The notes beneath the pieces are model-generated. The model was not told the origin of the DNA. It searched no databases and was given only the letters and a program-made list of their open reading frames with translations. A stretch of 64,000 nucleotides of DNA, from assembly GCA_963969595.1 (NCBI GenBank), contig OZ018415.1, positions 2,604,001-2,668,000 of the forward strand, written 5' to 3'. The translations under genes were made by a program, and so were the position numbers. This stretch comes from Neckera pumila. Taxonomy: Eukaryota; Streptophyta; Bryopsida; Hypnales; Neckeraceae. Shown here piece by piece: positions 1 to 12,059 of this stretch (the first letter of the stretch is position 1; every line of letters starts with the position of its first letter).

Positions 1-534
1 AGTAACCATTATAATAATGATCCTGAATTCAATTTTAAATAATAATAATACTAAGTAATAATGTATTACTATTTTGTAAAATTAAAAAATATTAAAAAAA
101 TGTTTAATATTTAATAATAATAAATGATAAAAATGTAATAAAAATATATTATTATATATTATTATAATTAATCCTTCCAAAAATCCTCCAAAAGATTTAT
201 TTGAGTGATTTATGGGAAGTTGAAAATTTGGAGCATTTTTTATCTTGGAAGAAATGCAAGAAAATTATTATTTACAACAAATGATCAAATTTGGGGATTT
301 TGAATTCATATTTCAAAATACTTTGAATCAAAGTGGAGAGGTTTGGAATTACAAAATCAACCAACTGCAAAATTGGGGACATATGTTTGTAACATGTATT
401 TTTAGGTAGAAACATAGAATCCAACAATTAACAATCAGACTCCAACACATAGCACATAGCTTAGATTGTGCAACTATATTGCGTACCATCACTTCTCATA
501 GTATTTGCTTCTCATCTTCATTCCTAATTGATCC
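1..534. other. AT-rich unassigned DNA
   Basis: No gene or recognisable repeat is seen. The first 175 bases are almost entirely A and T with many AAT/ATT triplets; the rest is ordinary AT-rich sequence up to the first TTAA-type repeat. Confidence 0.6.
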
Positions 535-1437
535 CTAACCTCTAAAGGACCATTGTCCCTTTGGAGGACAACTGGGAATTTTGGACATGTTCCTACAGAT
601 TGAAATTTTGTCCTGATTTTTTGAAACGTTTTTTGAAGATAGAAAAAATGATTAGCTTTGTGGGAATATAATATTTTTTTTCAATTGATGCCTGGGAACA
701 AAAGTTATGCCCCAAATAGCTCGGAACTTGGAGGGGGGAGGGGGGAAGAGGGGGCAGCAAAAAAAATTCCAAAAATTTGAATTTTTTTTCTTTCTTCATA
801 GATATTATTTTTGTCTCTTCGGAAAGCTTTGATTCATTCTATTTGGATTTGTAATGAAAAAGTTATGGATAATCTTGTTTTTTGGGCAATTAGAACATCT
901 TCTTGAAAAAATAACTTGTTAGGTTCATTTCTCAATGCAATTTTTACAATTTATTCAAAAGAAAAAATTCCACATGGTTTAGTTTGCTAGATAGAACAAT
1001 CTAGATTTTCCTTCTATCTAAAACCTACTTCTACTTTAAAAAAATTTGAAGTATGAAAATTAAGTTTTTTTGGAAACTTTTTTTTCCCTAGACTCTCAAT
1101 TCAATATTCTACCATAAAGATTTAAAGCTCAAAACTTTGTAGTGCAAAAAACCACAATTAAGAAAAGTTTAAAGTCAAATAATCTAGTCTTGCAATTATT
1201 TCTGACTTGAAAAAACCAAGTGCAATGATTTTTTTCACTTTAAACGCAAATATCTTGCAATTTGTGCAGCCAGAAATTCTGAAATTTTTTCTACACATTC
1301 TTATACTAGTTAGGTGTAGAATCCTACGGTTAGATGTGCAAAAAAAAGGATTTTCAAATTTTCATACTCTTTGCTATAAAAATGGTAGTTTTGAGTGATT
1401 TTTGGCAAAAAAAAGGGCTTGGTCCTTTAGGGGCTAA
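535..1437 (+). mobile_element. TTAA-type repeat, subfamily A, full length (A1)
   Basis: A 903-bp non-coding element. The left end reads CTAACCTCTAAAGGACC and the right end GGTCCTTTAGGGGCTAA, so both flanking TTAA tetranucleotides have mutated to CTAA. The 5' subterminal hairpin TTGTCC...GGACAA (553-571) and the 3' block with ATATCTTGCAAT, TCTGAAATTTTTTC and TAGATGTGC are present, as in the other A copies. There is no transposase; the longest reading frames are about 60-70 codons and are not conserved between copies. It is read as a non-autonomous piggyBac-like element (MITE-like) from its ends and target site. Confidence 0.85.
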
Positions 1438-4400
1438 AGTATCATAGTGTTTTGAAGTCCAAGACTATTTCAGATACCCTTTACTATAGCAAAAACAAAA
1501 TCTTCATTATTTGCAATATTTGAAAAAAAAGTTAGTTATAAAATATTTTTATTAAATTTGTTCAAGTATGAACCTCTTTAAATATGACCTTTTAATATTT
1601 CAAAGTAGAAATCACCAGTGATTGCAAGGTTAAAGTTCTCAATTTACAATTTTCATAAACAAGTTTGTTTTTACTCATGTCTGAGGTGAAGTAGTCTTTT
1701 AAATGTTTCGAATATTAAAATGTATTATCATAACTAATTTTTCCAACCAATTTTAGACATATTGAAAAACAAGCACCACACTTATATAAAAGTATTTGAA
1801 AGTGTTTGAAAAATATTTTATTTTTTATTGTCTAATCAAATATTTTAGTGTAAAAATCCTTTTATACAAGTAATTTTTTTCCAACATATTCAAGTAAGTG
1901 GAATGAAAATTCTTTTTAGATTTTTTTTATTAGAATTTCACAAATTTTAAGCTATTATTGAGTGAGATATTATTGAATAAAATCTTGAATTTAATATTTA
2001 TGTTTCTTATAGTGCACTCCAAAAATCTCAAAAAAACATAAGAAAATAACATTTTAATATTTTAATTCATTTTTCAAATTTTCTATAATTTTATAATTTT
2101 TGGAGATTTTTGGTTGAAGATTTTAAAAATTAAAATTTTAGAGTCATACTTTATTCAATTAAATTTCATTAAGCAAAATTTTAAAATTTGTGAAATTCTT
2201 GTTAAAAGAATTTAAAAAGATTTATCATTCCACTTGTTAAAAAACTTTGAAATAAATTTATGTATATTAAGATTTTGTCACTAATAAGTTTGATTAAATT
2301 CTAAAGAAACCAAAAAGTTTTTTTCAAATTTCAAATTTTTATGCAAATGCAAATGCATTACTTGTACCTCAATATATCTATATTTTGTTTAAAATCTCTA
2401 ATTCTTCAATTAACTATGGCAACTTTTGTAAGTAGACAGAACCTATTGAGAGTTCAGTTTGAAAAATATTTTTTAGTGAAAAGGAGATATATGATGAGAG
2501 GAAAATCTAAATTTCTAATAACTTTGGCATGAATGTACTTGCATGAATATCGTATGTTTTTAATTTACAAACTATAAAAATGAGATTAAATCACAACTTA
2601 AGTTATTTCTGCCATCATATCCATTATAGTTATTTTTATGAAGTTGAATTTTAGATCCCACACATTGGCTTGTAGAGAACTCATCTCAAGTTTACTCGCA
2701 TGCATACAATTTGAATTTGCAAACTCAAATGAATAATTTTTCAACTCCATTGTTTTTTGCAATTAGAGATATATTTCCATTTTCAAAAAAAAATCTTGCA
2801 GATTTGGAAATGTTTGAGGTAGGATATGGACAAAAAAATATCCATTCTTTACTTGAACCTTTTCCATAGAGTCAATTCTCCATCAAATTTAAAACTAACT
2901 ACATATTCTAAAATCTGATAAATGGAGAAGAAATGTATTAAACTTTCAAATGTAGATAGTTCTCCTACCATACTTTTATCCTTTCAAGCACAATTTTGTT
3001 ACTATAATTCTCAAGGATTGTATCATACTCATCAACGTCTACCAACTATGTTTTGGCTCTAGAACCTAAAAAGTATCTCAAATCAAATGAGCACTTGTTA
3101 AATTGAGAATGATTAGTATCAAATTGATAATAGATAGGTGGTGAATTTAAAACAACTTTTGTAGCCTTCTAACCATGGTTTTCATTAATTACTTCTATTT
3201 CACTTATTATTTCTATTTTACTTCTATTCCATTTATTACTTCTATTATTTCTCTTTGTTTGATACCATACGTGAAGGTTTGATTCGACATGTGAATACCA
3301 AAGACTTTCGTTTTTGTGCGCGAAGGATTTTGGGAAGGTGAAATTCCTCATTTTAGAGTTTCATCTCTCTTGCGTCTACATTTTCTTGTATTTGGAAGCT
3401 TGTAGGTTTTCTTATTGTCACTCCGCCACCTTTTTGTCTTCAATTGATTCTTGTTTTTGTAATCATCTTGTAATTGCACTTGGTTATTTTAATTATCAAA
3501 TTAAGTGATGACTACTTTAAAGTTTCAGACTTGAAAATGATATTTTTAGGTAGTTTCTTACAAAATTTTGAAATATCCAAAAAATTAGGCAACATGGATG
3601 AAAAAATTCTATAACATTTCAAGACATTTACCTTGTAATATTCCAAACATTCAAGCATTACAAAAATTACCAAATATATGTGAATTCATAGGCTATACCT
3701 CAAAATTTAATACCTTTTGTCTTCCTTTTATAGCTTTCACAATATATAGTTATTTGTAGTTAATGGTGAAGTAATGACTTTTGTTAGGAAGCATCTCAAT
3801 GAAGAATGGATCTTTTTATCTCCGACTCTACATTCAACTCTACATTATGTATGGTATTTGTTGATGCATAACAAGATTTGAATGTTATGATGTTTTTCTA
3901 TCCATTTGCTTATAATATGGAACTTGCAACTAGGTATTTCCAATAAAAGATTCAATTTAATAATTAATCTTTTAGTCTATAATCCAATGTAGCACGGATG
4001 GAGGAGAAAAAAATCAAACTCAAAATGTTATGATCTTTCAGTCTATATAATTAAATAATTTGGATTTTGTTTGCACACAATACTCTAATGATTTTAGAAG
4101 ATTAATCATTAGAGGTTCACGCATCCAATTTAGGGATGTGCCTTAGTCAACCTTGATAGTATTTTCAAATTAACCATTTTTGGTCTTTGTAATAAATAGT
4201 AAAATTGAAGCTTGACAATTTTTGATATGGATCCATTTTATAATTTTGAAAATCCAAAAATTGAAAGAATTATTGCAATTGCAAGCTCCATGTATTAAGA
4301 TCTAAAAAACACAATATGTTTGTATTTCAGTTGAATTTTTTCTTAAATGTTTCTTTAAATTTAAATTTAAATTTAAAATTTTTCTTTTTAATCTTCATCT

Positions 4401-5113
4401 ATAGTAAAAATGTCAAATAATCATAGTCTATTCTATTCTATATTCTAATTGATATAAATTTATTTTTATTTTTATTTTAAAAATCAAAGTTATTTGATTT
4501 TTCCTTCAAAAGTTCTAAAAAAATAATTTCAATACAAAACACATTCTTTTACAAGTGAAGAGTATCTAAGTTTTACCTATCAATTATATAGAAAGAAAAT
4601 TTCGCTTGCCAATGGCATTTGATTTGAGGGTCATTTGCATTTGGCAAGGTTGTTTTAGATGTAAAATTTGAAATAATAAATTGGTAAATCTTCACACTAG
4701 TCTCAATTGCCCTTTATTATTCTTGAAAAATTTCAAATTAATGGGATTTTTTCACTATAGAATTTATAGCAATGACATTTTTTATTAAATAAATTGGATT
4801 TGCTACAATGATAGACAATCCATAATATCTTGTACTAAAAATATAAGATTGATATTGGAACGCAATTTTAATCTAAATTTAGCTCAAATATTATGTTTGA
4901 TCATTTTGCAATAGGTATGGTCTTTCAAAGTTTAAGGTTCTCTCAAAAGTTCTAATTTTCAATTATGGTCAATAAACCCAAGAATGGCAAGTTTTTGACA
5001 ATTTTTCTTTAATAAAATCCTTCATTGTTTAGATGTGAAAAGTTTAAAGCTTGGTTCAAAGTCATAGAAAGGATTTTTAACGATATTGGATAGGTTCCTA
5101 CGATGCATGTTTT
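1438..5113. other. AT-rich intergenic stretch
   Basis: No gene is supported; the small reading frames are AT-rich and unconvincing. It contains the palindrome at 1890-2238 and a pyrimidine-rich TATTACTTC-like low-complexity tract at about 3184-3262. A (TTTAAA)n-like run occurs near 4348-4380. Otherwise nothing is recognised. Confidence 0.5.
1890..2238. repeat. Imperfect palindrome (family O)
   Basis: The left arm contains AAGTGGAATGA and GAATTTCACAAATTTTAA. The right arm carries their reverse complements (AAAATTTGTGAAATTC and TCATTCCACTT), giving arms of about 165 bp around a centre near 2065. It could be a decayed foldback element or MITE. No clear target duplication was found. Confidence 0.5.
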
Positions 5114-6018
5114 TGAATTTCTAAAGGACAAGGCCTTTTTTTCGCCCAAAAACACTCAAAACTGCCATTTCTATTGAAAAAGAGTGAAAAAATTTGAAAA
5201 CTGTTTTCTAGCACATCTACCCATAGGATCTTACACCTAATTAGTATGAGAATGAATGGAATAAATTTCAGAATTGCATAGATTGCAAGATATCTATGTT
5301 TGAAGTGAAGAAAATAAGTTTTTTTGCACATCGTGGGCCTTGATTATTTGAATTTGAACCTTCTTAACTTAGTTTTTTTGCATTATATAGTTTTGAGCTT
5401 TAATTCTATATGGTGGAAAATTGAGTTGAGAGTCTAGGGGTAAAAAGAATGTCAAAAAGCTTGATTTTCATTCTTAAGAAAATTGTTAAGTAAAATAAGA
5501 TACAAGATAGAAGGAAATCTAAATCATTCATATCTCTAAGATGGAATTAAAATGCACTAATTCTAGTGGTGAGATTGTTCTAGCAAGCACACTAAACCAC
5601 GTAGATCTTTTTTTTAGTTGTAAAAATTGCATGTAGAAATGAATCTTACAAGTTATTTTTTCAAGAAGATGCTTAGATTGCCCAAAAAACAAGATTGACC
5701 GTAACTTTCACATGACTTATCCAAATAAATGAACCAAAGCTTTCTATGTAGAAAAAAAATATAATATGTGAGAAAATTCAAATTCAAATTCAAAATTTTG
5801 AATCATTTTTTGGTTGTCTAGTCTCCCCTCTTTTGAGCTTATTTGGACATAACTTTGTTTTGGGCACCAATTGAAAAAAAAAATGATAATCCACAAAGCT
5901 AATCAATTTTTCTATCTTCTAAAAAAATTTCAAAAAATCATGACAAAAATTGAGATTGTAGGTACTTGTCCAAAATCCAATTTGTCCTCCAAGGGGACAA
6001 TGGTCCTTTAGGGGTTAA
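5114..6018 (-). mobile_element. TTAA-type repeat, subfamily A, full length (A2)
   Basis: A 905-bp element in reverse orientation to A1. The left end is degraded (TGAATTTCTAAAGGAC); the right end is clean (GGTCCTTTAGGGGTTAA). The internal block for the reverse orientation (ATAGGATCTTACACC, GATTGCAAGATATC) lies in the left third. The subterminal hairpin TTGTCC/GGACAA is near 5982-5999. It lies head-to-head with the next copy, 23 bp away. Confidence 0.85.
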
Positions 6019-6041
6019 TAGTGATTGTTTGAAACTTGATT

Positions 6042-6957
6042 TTAACTCCTAAAGGATTGTTCTTCCTTTGGGAACAAATTAGAGTTTGGGCAAGTACCTA
6101 TGGGCTGAACTTTTGTCATGTTTTCTTAAACTTATTTTGAAGATAGAAAAATTGATAAGCTTCATGGGAGTATAATTTTTTTTATCAATTGGTGCTCAAG
6201 AAAAAAAATTATGCCCAAATAAGCTCAAAATCAGGGAGAGGGTGCAACAAAAAAAATTTGCAAAAATTTGAATGTTTTTTTGAATTTTTTTCCCATAGAT
6301 TATATTTTTGTTTATTTGGAAAGCTTTGACTTGTTCCATTTGAATTTGTTATGAAAAAGTTATGGACAATCTTATTTTTTGGACACTTTAAGCATCTTCT
6401 TGAAAAAAATAACTTATAGGATTCAATTCTGAATGCAATTTTTACAATTTAAAAAAAAATCCACGTGGTTTAGTTTTTTTGCTAGAACAATCTCACCGGT
6501 GAGATTAGTGCATTTTAATTCCATTTTAGAGATATGAATAATATAAATTTTCCTTCTATCTCATACCTACTTCTATTTGACAACTGTTTAAAGTATGAAA
6601 ACTCAGTTTTTTTAATTTATTTTTTGCTAGGCTCTCAACTCAATTCTCCACTATGAAGGTTTAAAGCTCAAAACTTTGTAGTGCAAAAACTTAAAGTTAA
6701 AAGTGTTCAAAGTCAAAAAATCTGGTCCCACAATGTGCTGAAAGTCTTATTTTTTTCACTTTAAACGCAAATATCTTGCAATGTGTGGTCAAATATTCTG
6801 AAATTTTTTCCACACATTTTCATACTAGTTAGGTGTAAGATCCTGCGGTTAGATGTGCAAAAAAAACAATTTTCAATTTTTTTTACTCTTTACTATAGAA
6901 ATGGCAGTTTAGAAAGTTTCTTTTGCAGAAAAAAGGCCTTGGGCCTTTAAGGGTTAA
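6042..6957 (+). mobile_element. TTAA-type repeat, subfamily A, full length (A3)
   Basis: A 916-bp element with TTAA at both edges (6042-6045 and 6954-6957) and ends TTAACTCCTAAAGGA and GGGCCTTTAAGGGTTAA. The subterminal hairpin is TTGTTC...GAACAA (6057-6077), a compensated variant of the usual TTGTCC/GGACAA. It is non-coding. Confidence 0.88.
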
Positions 6958-7252
6958 GGTGTAAGAATGTACTTGTATTGGCTTTCTACGGATCCCCCAA
7001 TCTTATGGGAAAGTTATGATTTCAAAAGCACTAATTAAAGAAGGGACTCTTGGTATCTTAAATTTGGATGGGGTTTTTTTCCTTAATTTTTTATTGAAAG
7101 AAATAGATAAATATCGACTTAGGAGCCTTTGAATCTTTGATTTATTCAATGTTAACTAGCATTGATTAGCATGGCGAAGAATATGAAGACTTTTATTTCA
7201 CATAGAGTTAGGTAGAAATAATAGCATATGATATGTGTGATTTACTTAACTT

Positions 7253-8127
7253 TATACAATAGAGGGACAAAAGCATGCTTGCCTTCTTTTATTCCCGCAC
7301 AAGCGCCCCATTTACAAACACTCTTTTTCACAATTTTTTTGCAATTCTTGCATCATTGCATTTCTATGCAATCCCAATTATGCAAATCAAATTTCAACTT
7401 CAAAAAAGCCAAACTCCATTTTTGGTGAATTTTTAAAGTCAATTTTCATGGTTTTACATGATAATTCATTGAAAAATATTGTTAACGAATTTTTAAATTC
7501 AATTGTGGATATATTTATGGAACATCCATGAGCACATTTTTCCTTCAACAAGCATCTCCAAAAAGTTTCACAATTCTCCCTATGAAGAGTTTAATATAAG
7601 GTGTCATACAACCAAACTTTTTGGAATAGATATCTTTAAATTTTAAGTAGTTTTTTCTATTTAATCCTCACATTGTAACTAATTTTGTACATTTGAGCAT
7701 GATGGTACAGTTGCCTTGCCAAAATCTAATTACAATAAAAAGATATCTATTTTCCAAATTAGGATATTGTCATCCCAACATTGAGTTCTTCATAGAGGGG
7801 ATTGTGAAATTTTTTTGGGAGATGCTTGTTGAAAGAAAGATGTGGGTATAGATGTTTCCTACATATCTCCACAATCAAATTTTAAAAATTCATTAAGACT
7901 ATTTTTCAATGAGTTATCATGTAAAACAATGAAAATTGACTTAAAAAATTCACCAAAAATGGAGTGTTGCTTTTTTGAAGTTGAATTTTGGTATGCATGA
8001 TCGGAATTGCATAAGAACGCAATGATGCAGGAATTGTTTAAAAATAGTAAAAAATAGTGTTTGAAAATGGGGGCGTTGGAGTAGGAACAAAAGAGGGCAA
8101 CAATACTTTTGTCCCCCCATTGTACAA
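7253..8127. mobile_element. Long palindromic foldback repeat, family H (H1)
   Basis: About 875 bp folding back on itself around 7690. The left arm holds GGGACAAAAG (7264-7273), TTCAACTTCAAAAAAG (about 7397) and TGGTTTTACATGATAA. The right arm holds the inverted forms TTATCATGTAAAACA, CTTTTTTGAAGTTGAA (7971-7986) and CTTTTGTCCCC. Near the centre AGATATCTTTA faces AAAGATATCT. The short reading frames here come from the arms and are not genes. Arms of about 430 bp suggest a foldback or Mutator-like long-TIR element, but no target duplication was identified. Confidence 0.75.
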
Positions 8128-8748
8128 TTTTCAAAAACAAAAAGGTGAACCTGGTTCAGGGGAGGCAACCCATTCTTGATCAGTGTTTTATTGCGGCTAT
8201 GTAGGCTGTTCTTTTTTGTAAAGGAGGAGATGAGCAATGATTAATTATGGCATGGTTCCCGAGGCAATTGTGGTACATTAGAATTGCCTCCAAGACTCTC
8301 AATATTGCAACCAACCCTTAGTGGATTTTGCAACTAGTCCTTGGTTGGAATTAGGAAAGTCTATCAATGACCAAAATGTGTCGAATATAATCTTCAACTA
8401 AAAAAGTCATAGTAAATACGTTTTGTGAAATAAAAATCTAAAAGATTATAGAAACCTTCCTAACTCTATTTTTGCACATAGGAAAGTTTGCCCACTGAAG
8501 AAACCCGCCCTACAGATACGTATAATTCCTTAAGTGACCGGAAATGGGTTGCTTCCTCTAGATCACTTGCAACAATGTTGTCGGTGAGTGTTGTAGGTGA
8601 AGGGTATCAGACAGAACATATCTTATATAAAGCATAGGTAGGAGACTTTCTTCTTCATGTTTCTCAACAATCCTTCGCATTGCTGAGAATAAAATTAGAA
8701 GGAACTTGACATTGGATATTGCTATATTTTTCCTCCCTAGCTTTGGTA
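8128..8748. other. Unassigned intergenic DNA
   Basis: No gene or repeat is recognised between palindrome H1 and element F1. The reading frames of 88-95 codons overlapping this interval lack any protein signature. Confidence 0.5.
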
Positions 8749-9036
8749 ATAAGGTAACTACACCTAAAATCGGATGCTTCCTAAAATTGCATAGCAAATT
8801 TTTTTGCCTAAAATGTACTCCCACTATTCATATGATTATATGATCGCTTTTAGATATATCTATTTTCAACACTTTGAAAATTTGTAGTTTATTCACATGG
8901 TGTCCAAAAAATGCATTCTAAGAGAATCTAGAATCTCCTTTTGACTACCAATGAGACCCCACAAAGTTTTTTTCAATATAATAGCAAAAAACATATTAAA
9001 TCATGCTGAATTGTTTAACTGTGTGATTTAAGGTGT
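8749..9036 (+). mobile_element. Element F, uninterrupted copy (F1)
   Basis: Begins with ATAAGGTAACTACACC and continues with internal motifs CCTAAAATGTACTC and TTATTCACATGGTGTCC that recur in the copy at 49996-51178. Near its right end it reads GTGTGATTTAAGGTGTA: a single TTAA (9028-9031) where the other copy carries a 906-bp insertion. The terminal inverted motif is GGTAACTACACC. The last few bases of the right terminus appear replaced by element D1. Confidence 0.7.
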
Positions 9037-9624
9037 AAGGTAGGAGGCTCTTATTGCGACCCTCTTCTTCAAACCGTCCCTACAAAAGGCTCTAAAATGG
9101 ATACACAATGGTCAATGAATGGACTATTCAGAATGTGAGAGTGCAAGAAAATTTGTTAGCTTGGGAGGTGCACTCCTTGAAAAAAATAAAGATATAGGTG
9201 CAAACACCAGGTATTAAATGGAGGGTATTACTTTTTGTTCATTGATTATTCTGAGGTCTATCACTATATAATTTTCTAATTTGAACCATTAAGAAGGGGG
9301 CATACATTAATTATAATTCCTAATTGACATGAATATGTCATATGCTATATTGGTTCAATTTTTTTGCACTACTTGCAATTACAAAATTTGGTGTAGGGTT
9401 TAGAATTCACAATTAGGAGGCTTCTTAACCATTTATTGCTTTGAAGTCCAAAAATTCATATCTAATTCCACAAAGCTCCAAAATTATGAAACAACTTGGA
9501 TTAGATGCCAATTCTACTCGTCTTGCAAGGAGAATTTCCTGAAAAATATTTTAAGATGTTTCCCCCCCTCAAAATTCAATTGCAGCTTTTTAAATGGGCA
9601 ATTTATGGACCTCTTACTTTTTAA
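9034..9624 (+). mobile_element. Family D repeat (D1), rearranged copy
   Basis: Starts GTAAGGTAGGAGGCTC and ends with a decayed ACCTCTTACTTTTTAA. The internal core ACAACTTGGATTAGATGCC (about 9492-9510) is shared with the copies near 11030, 15530, 17695 and 22890. It holds extra sequence between about 9190 and 9405. The ends resemble a TTAA-flanked element with GGTAGGAGGC termini. Confidence 0.45.
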
Positions 9625-10969
9625 GCTCAATTTGTAATCAATTTCTCATTGACAGATTTTTAGTAGCATAATTGATATTCATGTAAAGTGCAGATATTTG
9701 CAGCTTCAAAAATCATAATCCAATTGTAGGCTTTGTCATTATCTAGATTTTATTTTATTTTTGAAACAAATGAAACATATTTTAATGGTAAAAAATAACT
9801 TACAAGCCGGCTAGCCACAAGTGGCCAAGATGAATTGCCCCCATTGCTTGTTCCCCCAAGTCATTCTAGGGGTGCATGTAAAAAAAAAGCCTCCTACTTT
9901 GTACTTGATTAATTTATTTTGTACAACTCTCCTCGCTAATTTTGGGGCTTTTGATTGCGAACATAAATTCAAAACTTGCAAATTTTATCATGCATTGCAT
10001 TTTTTGAAAATCAACATTTTTCCTTGGGAGCAAGTGGAGGGTCAGTTCACTCAGGCTTTACAGGTGGCCTGCCCACAAGAGAATCAAGACGTACATGACT
10101 AGACCAAGTAAGACTAGGGAAGAGAAAAGACATTAGGCTATCTGGATTGTAAGCTTAGTAAACTATTCCATTCTGAATTTTTGATGATACTGCTTTGGAG
10201 AAATGCATTTTTGAATGCACTCCCATAACTTATGTGTTCACAATTTATTCCTCACATGGAGCTATAACCACAACTTGCATATAGTAGGATGATACCCTCA
10301 TTTAACTCTGACACTATGAGTAGTAGGTAAAATATAATAGATCATCTTAGCTTAAAGAATCTTAAATAAAAAGACAATGTAGTGTAAATATGGACTGAAA
10401 TGCCAGCTCTAAACACATAATTAAGACTTTTGACCTACTAAACTAATAAAAAGGGGGTATTTTAAGTCTAAATTTTTCCTAATGCATCCCATTATTTCAC
10501 ACCCTATAGTATTTACAATACACCCAATGACATTTTACATACACTATAGTATAATCAACCAGTTTATAATTTTTAGCTCCAATGTTTTTTTGGCACCCTA
10601 TCATTTGTTTGCATGTAGTTTGCTACTTCTACCACTTACTGCACCCCCCGAGTTTGTTAGATACTGGTTCATATTTCTCCAATGGTTGGAATAAGAGCCT
10701 GAGTGGGTCCATTTCTGAACCAAGTGGATAAGTGTCCACTGAATTTTTTCAAATGAGAATTGGTGGCCCAACTACCTTCTTATGGATGCTAAAAAATCTG
10801 AAATATTAATTGGTTCAAGCATCCATTTAAGTTTTAGTAAAGGTTGCATTTTAGAACCTTCTGTATTACTTCTCTACATGCGACAATGCTTGGTTTTGCT
10901 AAAGCTATATCTTTTTCAAAATTGCGCATGTGTCGGTTTTGCAAGGGCTAGGATAAGAAATAGGTCCCT
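9625..10969. other. Unassigned intergenic DNA
   Basis: No supported gene. A 93-codon frame at 9821-10102 has a CPHC motif near its start but no recognisable domain and ordinary intergenic composition, so it is not called. Nothing else is recognised. Confidence 0.45.
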
Positions 10970-11156
10970 ATGACAAAATTCTTTGGGAGTTCATAAGTAA
11001 TTCATAAATGCTCCAAAAAATAGGAAACCACTTGGGTTGGATTCCGCATCAATTTTTCTTCAAGTGAAAAATAAGGGAAAATATTTCGGGCATCTGAAAC
11101 TCATTAGAAAGGCCCAACAACCCTTAAAGGGTCGCTTTTTGAGCCACCTACCTTAC
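10970..11156 (+). mobile_element. Family D repeat, 3' portion (D2)
   Basis: Contains the D core CCACTTGGGTTGGATTCC and ends GAGCCACCTACCTTAC, matching the 3' end CCTCCTACCTTAA of D4 with one change in the flanking TTAA. The 5' limit is unclear. Confidence 0.5.
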
Positions 11157-11180
11157 CTTTGTTCAGCCAGCTAAGAGACT

Positions 11181-12036
11181 TTAACCCCTAAAGGACCAAG
11201 TGTCCGTTCAACGGACAAATGGGATTTCGGGCAGGTACCTACGGGCTGAATTTTTGTCCTGATTTTTTGAAACTTTTTTCAAAGATAGGAAAATTGATAA
11301 GCTTTGTGGGAATATAATTTTTTTTCAATCGGTGCTTGGAAAAAAAAATTATGCCCAAGTAAGCTCGAAACAGGGGAGAGGGGGTAGCAAAAAAAAATTT
11401 GCAATTTTTTTTTTGAATTTTTTGAATTTTTTCCCCTATAGTTTTATTTTTGGTCTATCTGGAAAGCTTTGATTCATTCCATCTGGATTTGTTATGAGAA
11501 AGTTATGAACAATCTTATTTTTCGGGCACTTAGAGCATCTTCCTGAAAAAAATAACTTGTAGGATTCATTTTTGAATGCAATTTTTACAAATTTTCAAAC
11601 ATAAAAGTTCCTCGTGGTTTAGTTTTTTTGCGAGAACAATCTCACCATTGGGAATAGTGCATTTTAATTCTATATAGAAGATATTAATATTTTAGATTTT
11701 CCTTCTATCTCGTACCTACTTCTACTTAGCAATTTTTTAATGTATGAAAATTAAGTTTTTTTTATTCTTTTTTTTCCCTAGACTCTCAGTTCAATTCTAT
11801 CTAGTCTCGCAATGTGCTGAAAAACTTGTTTTTTTCACTTTAAACGCAGATATCTTGCAATCTGTGCGGTCAAAAATTCTGAAATTTTTTCCACACAATC
11901 TCATACTAGTTAGGTGTAAGATCATATGGTTAGATGTGCAAAAAAAATAATTTTCAATTTTTTAAATCTTTGCTATAGAAATGGCAGTTTTGAGTGTTTT
12001 TTGGCAAAAAAAAGGCCTTGGTCCTTTAGGGGTTAA
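11181..12036 (+). mobile_element. TTAA-type repeat, subfamily A, near full length (A4)
   Basis: An 856-bp element with clean ends: TTAACCCCTAAAGGACC (from 11181) and GGTCCTTTAGGGGTTAA (to 12036), an exact terminal inverted repeat of 17 bases including TTAA. The subterminal hairpin is GTCCGTT-C-AACGGAC (11202-11216). This form is typical of subfamily C although the body is A, which suggests exchange between subfamilies. Non-coding. Confidence 0.92.
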
Positions 12037-12059
12037 TAGAACAAAATTCTGTTGCATGT

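Noticed and set aside
7859..8237. Two overlapping minus frames of 93 and 95 codons
   Set aside because: They lie in the right arm of palindrome H1 and are explained by repeat sequence.
9821..10102. 93-codon frame with CPHC near its start
   Set aside because: No recognisable domain, no supporting codon pattern, intergenic composition.
10482..10694. 70-codon frame with hydrophobic segments
   Set aside because: AT-rich codons for Phe, Ile and Leu make hydrophobic runs by chance; no conserved feature.
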